Below are positions 56,682 through 64,000 of a stretch of 64,000 nucleotides of DNA, piece by piece. How positions within the stretch are numbered: the stretch's first letter is position 1; each line of letters begins with the position of its first letter. Source of the stretch: Anodontia alba (Eukaryota; Mollusca; Bivalvia; Lucinida; Lucinidae); NCBI GenBank assembly GCA_964016985.1, contig OZ024826.1:62626910-62690909 (forward strand). The letters are read 5' to 3'. The position numbers were made by a program, and so were the translations under genes. Under the pieces are notes generated by a model. It made no database searches. It was not told the origin of the DNA and was given only the letters and a program-made list of their open reading frames with translations.

Positions 56682-58316
56682 TTAGCGGTTTAGATGAGTT
56701 ATTGCATATGCGACCAGCATGTACAGCCCGACATTAACCGGAGTTCCTTGGTGTGCCGATTTTTATTTATTTGTTTTTCCATCATATAGTACAGTCAGCG
56801 TGGAGGTTATATCGTCCATTCTCATGCGGATGCGTAAGTTGATCTGAATCTGCACTAGTCGCAAAAGTCTCATTGTACCAAATGAGTTTTCCCAATCGCC
56901 GCACTCCGTGTCCCCCAAAAATTAGGTTCATTCCCTTGTTCTCTTAAAATATTTACCCAAGTTGCAATGATACGCCACCAGACGACGACACACAATTTTG
57001 GGACGTTCGCATTTCCAGTATAGATTACAAAAATACAAGTGGAGATACCCGGAAGATGCAACAGTCACATTCCCTTGCCCCGCATGAAGAAACCGCATGC
57101 TCGTAACGGTAACGTCACGAGAAATCGAGGCGGATACCGCTAAGAGAAAAACACACTTATGTGCGTTAAATTATAGAGAATGTTTTTCGTCAGAACTGCA
57201 TATGAAACTGGCATGTATTAAAAGTAGAACCTAAGTATTGGGACAGAAAGGCCTATGCAAAGTGTAGACACAGATCAGACGCCGCAGAGAAAAGGGGAAT
57301 GGAACTAATGAGGGGGAACAGGGAACATGGAAATTTGGAAACACTTTTAGGACATAAGACGTGCGACCAGTGAAGACTCAGATCATCTTCCGGTGTAAGG
57401 GCGGTCAGATTTTGCCGTTTGTGGTGACAAACAGGCATGTACATGTAAACTTCAGTTCTTGAAGAGATTACAAATCTCTGGTTAAATACATCACCGTTTC
57501 AGTGAAGGTTTAAATGCGTTCTGTGGCGTCTGATCTGGGTCTACACTGTTTGCTCAGGCATGTCTGTCCGAATACGTAGAGTAAGTACGGAAATTAGATC
57601 AAATCGAACCCCTTTCAGAAATCGTCTGGGATCCGCCCCTGATTCATAAAAAAAAAAAAAATGCTGTGTTCGACTCGTAAAGTTCATTATCAAGGTATAT
57701 GCAATTAGCTCCCTTTAAACAGTAAAACCTAGAGTGAGGGCCTTACCCCGCATTTACCAGGGTATAAATAAATATTGGCACTGTTATTCTTTTACATCAT
57801 CATGAGAACATTAGGATTATTAAAATACCCAGGAAATGCAACAGTCACAAAGCAACATTCTTTCCCTTGCCCCGCATGAAGAAACCACGTGCTTGCAGCG
57901 GTAACGTCACGTGAAATCGTGGCAGGAAACCGCTTCGGGAGAAAAACACAACTTAATTTATAGAGCCTTTTCTCGTCAGAAATGCACACAAAACTGGCAC
58001 GTATTAAAAATATAAAGAACCTAAGTATTAGAACAGATAGGCCTATGCAAACAGTGCAGACCCAGATTAGACGCCGCAGAGAACAAGGGAATGAAACCAA
58101 TTTGGGGGAACAGGAATCATGACAATTTGGAAAACACTTTTAGGACGACCAGTGAATACTAAGATCAACCTGCGAATCAGTCTTCGCTGTTTGTATGAGC
58201 TTCTTTGGCCTCTGGGCTTTTCAAGATCATTCTCCGAGTGTATGCTTTTCTTAATTAAAGCCAATATTGGTGTCTTCAGAAGGTGTCGTTCACCTTCAAG
58301 CTAATGACAATTCAGA

Positions 58317-58495
58317 TGAGTGAGTGAGTGTTTTACGTCCAACTAACAGTTACATGTAGGTCATGGAGAGATGGGGGCCTTGGTTTAAAGTCTCATATGA
58401 AAGACTGAAGAAGCCTGGGATCGAACTCATGACCCCTGCATGGGTTACAAGGCGAGCAGCTTTACCATTGCACCACCGACTCCGAGGCACCCTTT
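58317..58495 (-). mobile_element. SINE-like module with tRNA head in T2 copy B
   Basis: Minus-strand GAGTTCGATCCCAGGC and a body ending ACACTCACTCACTCATCTGA, equivalent to 43,160-43,322 of copy A and to 31,877 in T1 copy 3. Confidence 0.65.
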
Positions 58496-60432
58496 CCTAA
58501 TATTTCATACTGTTAAATATTTTATAAATGGGTCGCAGATATTGCACCATGCCCCGACACTGTACTAACATCAAGCAAGTGTCATAACTTAGCAAGTTAC
58601 AGAGCGAATACAAATATATTACAGAAATCAGTATGATATTCTCGATGTTCAAAGGGCCATGACTCCAAAAGTAGGCTCACCCGTCAACTTATATGAAAGA
58701 AAAGAAGGGCAGTTGTCAGTTTCTGCTGAAATGATTAACAGCTAATGTCTGCCTGCCCCGGAAATGTGTGCGGGCTCGACAAGACCGAAATAGTTTTGAC
58801 TGGGCTGTCTACGTCCGTACAAGGTTTTTTTGGATTCCTATGTGAAAGGGCCCATTTTTCTGACATCCTAGAAATTGCACATGTTTTTTGCTCAGAGATT
58901 TTTCGAGGCTGCTTATCCTCTTGGTATTACATGAATTGACTGTGATATTGTGTAACAACCAGCAAAAAAGTGGGTACAAAAAAATCAAAGAATAGGTCAG
59001 CATTTTAGATGATCAAGTATATGAATGGGTCCGTTTTTTTCAAAGGCCAGGTATATGAATAGGGTAGGTTTTGAAATACTGGCTCACACACCCGTACCAA
59101 AATTATCCACAAGTTACCGCCCCCGTCCCCCCCCCTCCCCCCCCCCACACCCACACCCCAAGGTCTGATCAGAATGTGCTATTGCAGTCGCACTGTTGAT
59201 CCCGCTTTGGACAGTCCGGCTATCGAAGGTAAATACGATCAGCGAATGCTCTGATCAGAATGTGCAGTTGCGCAGACTCACCCGAGTATTCGCTTGTCGC
59301 ACAAGACGTTTTGTTACATCCAGAGATTACAGGAGGTACATCTGATTAGCATAGGCTCTAATCAGACTACTGATGTGCAGGCTCAGAGTGTGCAGGCTGA
59401 CCTGACTCTTCGTACAAATTTTGTTGTTCACACTCATGCGCGTATTGTTTGTGCAAACCTTAACGCAGCACTCTGAGTAAAATTTTCAACAGGCATTTTG
59501 AAATATTTTTCTCATTCTTCAATTTGACATTTCATGCAAATTGTCTCCATTGCATGAAATGTCAAATCCTGTTTTCTATTGCATGAAATGTCAAATCTGC
59601 TGTTTTCTGGGAAATAAAAAAAAATAACCGTTTATTTGTCGTCTGTTGAATTGGCCCTGAGTGGTTATCCAGAAATTTCGTGTTCAATACCCGGGAGCAC
59701 CAAGTGTTGTATCCTTGAGCAAGACACTATATCTTCATAACTTAGCATTGCTTTCTACCCAGGAAGACTCTGCCTAGAATGTCGGCAAGGGTATATAATA
59801 TATATCATTTTGAAGCCGCTTCCCCGCCGATGCTAGATTTATGTATGCGTCTGTTTTATTCGGTAAATAAATTGAGGTCTTGGTTTTGCATATCGGATGC
59901 TGAAGTTACAAAAACAGAACACTTTACATGAGAACGAAAGTTCTGAAGAATACTCTGTAAGCCTTTAAATATAATGTTTTAAATGTATATACTGGAAGCA
60001 AATAACATAACATAATATTTATTTGTACCGTGACAAATGCCGGGCAAAGTCCTCACACTGCAGGTTTTACTGTTTTAAGGGAGCTAACTGCAGTTGACTA
60101 AAGGGAGCGGGAGGTAACTGCAATTGCTTTACGAGTCGGGGGCCCATCCGAAATGGGATGAAGAGGGGGCAGGCTTATTACATTAGCGGTTAAAACCAGT
60201 TCACTGAACACCCTTCTGTCAGAAACTTGTAACTGCCAATCTTGAAGCAGTAGAAGGAGCGAATCACCATAGCAAATACATGTGTGTTTACTAATAAACC
60301 GCACAATCTGTAGGGATCAAGGATCAAATCTGCGATCAGGTCTCGCGTTCCATTCCCGCCTGTGCGATAACATTCTTTCCAATAAAGTCAGTGCTAACAA
60401 CTTATAGTTCGAAAGGAGGCATATCATATTTG

Positions 60433-60454
60433 CGAGAGAGAGAGAGAGAGAGAG
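60433..60454 (+). repeat. (GA)n microsatellite in T2 copy B
   Basis: About ten GA units. Copy A has no such run in the matching position near 41,290, so it expanded in copy B. Confidence 0.9.
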
Positions 60455-61060
60455 TCCATCCATTTTAGGTGCATCCGGCTATTAGATTTAGGTATTGCTA
60501 GAGAATAATGGCTAAACTGTTTTGTTTTTTTTTTGTTTTGTTTTTTTTGCTAATAGTGAAGACCCTGATCAGAAGCCGCTTTCTATAATCTCGGTATGAC
60601 TTAAATAATTTATGTTGAAAGAGACATAAGACATCAAATCACCAGCATCATTAAGTGGTGATTTAAATGGACAACCCTAACCCTGGTCCAGTCATCATGA
60701 GAAACCGCCGAGGCCTCGATCCGAGAAGTGTAGACACCTTTCAGCATGTCCGTTTCTGCCTCCCATGACAAATGAAATGTATCCATACTCCTTAAGGCCT
60801 CCCTTAATACTTGAAGCGCTCAGCACATTCAGCAGACGGCATTTTCATATTTTTTTCTTTATTTTCCAGTGCAAATAACGGGGCAAATAAGGCGTGACAT
60901 TACATGTGGACCGTTTGCTGGGCAGACGATTCACATGAAAAGTTCAGCCTTCTTGCTGTAAAATACTGAAAACAGATTGGCATCTGCTCTAAAATTTTCA
61001 GCAGCGCTCCAGAGGTTCAAGCAGTTTTCTTGGCAGCAGCAGCACGTGCTAACCTTGAAA

Positions 61061-62610
61061 ACAAGAGGCCCACGGGCCACGGGTCGCTCACCTGAGTGAC
61101 ATAGCCACTGCAGATATGCAGATGTTATGCAACATTTTCCCAATCCTGTCATCGCAACTAATGAAAAGATCATCATTTAAGCAGTTCTTTATTTTGAAGA
61201 AGAAGATATATGGCATGCCAGTCAATTGAGCGTGATCATTTGAACAAACTCTAAATGGCAGCCATCTTGGATATCCGATTGGCACAATTTTAGCTATTTT
61301 TGATCTACAAGTCACCCCAATGTCTCCTACGAAGTTTGGAGTCAATTGGCTTTTCGGTGCAGGAGAAGAAGCTAAATATAGTTTTTCAAGATGGCGGCCA
61401 TGGTGGCCATCTGGGATTTCTGATCAGAACGATTTTAGCTACATTTGTGCTTCCTACTAAGTTTCGAGTCAAGTGACTTTTGGGTTTAGGAGAAGAACCG
61501 AAAAATAGATTTACAAGTTGGCTGCCATGGCGCCCATCCTGGTTTTACGATCGGCACGATTCTAGCTATTTTTGATCTACAAGTCACCCCGATGCTTCCT
61601 ACCAAGTTTGGAGTCAAATGGCCTTTCGGTTCAGGAGAAGAAGCGAAAAATAGGTTTTCAAGATGGCTGCCATGGCGGCCATCTTGGATTCCGATAGGCA
61701 TGATTTTAGCTATTTTTGATCTATAAGTCACCCCAATGCCTCCTACCAAGTTTGGAGTCAATTGGCTTTTGGATTTAGGAGTAGAAGCGAAAAATAGATT
61801 TTCAAGATGGCGGCCATGGCGGCCATCTTGGATTTCCGATCAGCACGATTTTAGCTATTTTTGATCTACGAGTCATCCTAGTGCTTCCTAGCAAGTTTGG
61901 AGTCAATTGGCCTTTCGGTTCAGGAGAAGAAGCAAAAAATAGAATTTCAAGATGGCCGCCATGGCGGCCATCTTGGGATTTGTGATCGGCACGATTTTAG
62001 CTACTTTTGATCTACAAGTCACCCTGATGCTTCCTAGCAAGTTTGGAGTCAATTGGCCTTTCGGTTCAGGAGAAGAAGCGAAAAATAGATTTTCAAGATG
62101 GCGGCCATCTGGATTTCCGATTGGCATGATTTTAGCTATTTTTGATCTACAAGTCACCCTGATGCTTCCTAGCAAGTTTGGAGTCAACTGGCCTTTCGGT
62201 TCAGGAGAAGAAGCGAAAAATAGATTTTCAAGATGGCGGCCATGGCGGCCATCTTGGATTTCCGATCGGCACGATTTTAGCTATTTTTGATCTACAAGTC
62301 ACCCTGATGCTTCCTAGCAAGTTTGGAGTCAATTGGCCTTTCGGTTCAGGAGAAGAAGCGAAAAATAGATTTTCAAGATGGCGGCCATGGCGGCCATCTT
62401 GGATTTCCGATCGGAAGGATTTTAGCTATTTTTGATCTACAAGTCACCCTGATGCTTCCTACCAAGTATCAAGTCAATTGGCCCAGGGGTGTAGGAGGAG
62501 TAGGCTTTTAAAGCAATTGTTGACGCCGCACGACGCACGACGGACGAGGGACGACGGACATTGACTGACCACAATAGCTCACCATGAGCACTTCGTGCTC
62601 AGGTGAGCTA
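61061..62610 (+). mobile_element. Helentron-like element H4 in T2 copy B
   Basis: ACAAGAGGCCCACGGGCCAC ... AGGTGAGCTA. Near the 3' end GAGCAC TTC GTGCTC forms a perfect hairpin set in a longer stem (CTCACCAT / CAGGTGAG). Copy A shows the empty site at 40,709-40,722, with no duplication. The core is the 145-bp array with AAGATGGCGGCCATGGCGG, as in H3. Confidence 0.9.
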
Positions 62611-63317
62611 ATAATGTGTGAATGGCGGGAATTTCCGACTTAGGAAGAGAAGCATGATAAATTGGTAAACAAACAATAAGATGGTTTGAAAAGGAACATT
62701 TCCGCTGCTAAAGTGACACGGGAAAAATGAGCCAGCCTGAATATAGAATTTGTCAGGTTTAGGGGAAAACGTGATTGTCGGCATCTGTACATTCTGCTAA
62801 GATTCTTCTAGGGACCGTGTAAAATACGTAAGGCGAACAACGAAGACCCTGACCAGATTGTGCAGATTGTTTTGGGGCTTCGCTGTTGGGAAGAATAAAA
62901 TTACAACTAAAACACTACAAAATCACACATTACTTTGTAGTTTATTTGTGTTCTGACTAAACATAATAAGTCAATTATAAATCATTATTCTATTTTGTTG
63001 TACATGTATGTTAGGAGAAATGTGCACATACTATTTTTATATTCAAAATATTACGTTCAGATAACTCGAGCATTTTTTACCTGAGACTGCATAAGGTGAG
63101 CCTGGTTAAGAGTGGAAGCTAGCGCGAGCGTGATCGTTTTCACGCTGTATGATATCCCAGCGCGAGCTGAGCGCGGATTCAGCGTGGGTTTAGCGTGGGA
63201 TAAGCGCGGGAATAGCGTGGGATTTAATCTTTTCCGCGATCGCGTATTAGAGCGAACGATATAACCATTGTGAAAGCTGTACTGTACTTGATGGCTATAA
63301 TCCGCCAAAGCTCTTTG

Positions 63318-63791
63318 CAGGCCTCCTAGTGACCCACTTTGAAAATATAGGTTTTTATGTAGGTTCTTCTTACTCAAAATATAGGTTATTTACAGGTTTT
63401 TCAATAAAAAATATAGGTTAAAAAAAGGTTCTTCCAAACTCACATAGAGATTTAAAACTGAAGAAAAAATATTTGATGAATTTTTGCACCACAATTATTC
63501 AGATAAAGTTGATCTGAATTTTACATAGTCCGAGCGAGCGAAGCGAGCAAGGAAAAAAATACAATTTCTTGACAGTTTTCATCACTTTTTTGGGACTAAA
63601 AAGTAAAAATAGTAGGGCATTTTGAAGAAAAGTTAGGGTTGAGTCGCGAGAAGGTTCAAAAAGTGAAAAATATAGGTTTTTTCATGAAAATACAGGCTTT
63701 TTATAGGTTTTATGAACAAAATAAAGGTTTTATAGGTTTGACACAAAATTATAGGTTATTATAGGTTTTATAGGTTTCGCTAGGAGGCCTG
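63318..63791. mobile_element. 474-bp MITE, TIR CAGGCCTCCTAG, 6-bp target duplication
   Basis: CAGGCCTCCTAG at 63,318 is inverted as CTAGGAGGCCTG ending 63,791, with looser pairing for three more bases. TCTTTG is duplicated at 63,312-63,317 and 63,792-63,797. The interior has many copies of TATAGGTTTT and one GAGCGAGCGAAGCGAGC stretch. No coding. Confidence 0.9.
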
Positions 63792-63935
63792 TCTTTGTTT
63801 CCACCCTACACGCACAGACATGCAAAAGTGTTGAAAATAAGCATTTTATAAAATTGACTATATATATTAAGGAGCTAGGGTGCGTTTTGCGCATTATGAC
63901 TACCTTGAATTATTATTGTAAATAATAGTAAACTA

Positions 63936-64000
63936 CAGTACAGCTCAGGTGGTTTTTCAACCCCCCCCCCCCCCGAACCGGTGGGGTTGATTTTTTAGCC
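63936..64000 (-). mobile_element. T1 family element, copy 4 (only its terminus lies in the window)
   Basis: CAGTACAGCTCAGGTGGTTT preceded by TA (63,934-63,935), then a C-run and GAACCGGTGGGGTTGATTTT, matches the start of copy 3 base for base apart from the C-run length. The orientation is therefore like copy 3. Confidence 0.85.

Larger units (their letters stand above)
56108..63284 (+). mobile_element. T2 family large TIR element, copy B
   Basis: CAGTACAAGTTTCGCGAAGG at 56,108 and the inverted end CATTGTGAAAGCTGTACTG at 63,284, with TA at 56,106-56,107 and 63,285-63,286. Internal order is the reverse complement of copy A: arm, duplicated 370-bp blocks, T1-like core (58,310-60,360), T2-specific segment, arm. 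A stretch of about 330 bp (58,825-59,160, ending in a C-run) replaces about 200 bp of copy A. It carries Helentron-like H4. No transposase. Confidence 0.85.

Overview
This window is animal nuclear DNA made almost entirely of transposable elements. It has spliceosomal introns, tRNA-derived SINEs, DIRS and Ty3/gypsy retrotransposons, Helentron-like elements with tandem-repeat cores, and TA-target inverted-repeat elements. The mixture (arrays rich in TGACCTTGACC, elements of the form ACAAGAGGCCC...CAGGTGAGCTA, GATCAG-rich repeats) resembles a bivalve mollusc. That assignment is an inference from repeat style, not a search result. There is no bacterial, viral or organelle gene organisation.

One convincing host gene is visible, on the minus strand. 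Two coding exons (7,775-7,642 and 5,161-5,017) have good splice signals and join exactly in frame to give a 92-residue protein with one membrane helix and a charged C-terminal helix. I do not recognise the family. A phase-compatible exon with a promoter-like upstream motif lies at 20,566-20,459 and may be its first exon, which would make a 12.7 kb intron filled with repeats. A second, weaker candidate exon is at 4,454-4,211.

Layout: 1-2,122 right part of a large TIR element (family T1); 2,125-2,830 tandem array; 3,006-4,186 TA-flanked inverted-repeat element; 4.2-8.5 kb host exons, a Helentron-like element in the intron and nested SINEs; 8.8-10.4 kb Helentron-like element; 11.0-13.3 and 19.9-20.2 kb a decayed DIRS element split by T1 copy 2 (13,332-19,941); 21.7-27.8 kb a decayed Ty3/gypsy element cut off by T1 copy 3 (27,780-33,195); 33.4 kb pogo-like MITE; 34.8-35.2 kb CGAAATTTCG array; 35,741-46,054 and 56,108-63,284 two oppositely oriented copies of a second large TIR family (T2), each carrying nested Helentron-like insertions; between them tandem arrays, two more Helentron-like elements, a zinc-finger pseudogene and a minus-strand gypsy gag-protease; 63,318-63,791 a MITE with a 6-bp target duplication; 63,936 to the end, the start of T1 copy 4.

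The most unusual content is the pair of 5-10 kb, transposase-free TIR families T1 and T2. Both start CAGTACA, both are flanked by TA, and both share a non-coding core although their ends differ. Inside T1 is a second, inner TIR pair that is also flanked by TA. T1's right arm keeps a consensus splice donor in three copies and a CRE-like palindrome intact in two of them. T2's arms carry helically phased 11-bp GCGTGGG repeats. Because T2 copy A and copy B can be compared, three Helentron-like insertions have visible empty sites, and a 113-bp tandem repeat supplies the empty site for T2 copy A itself.
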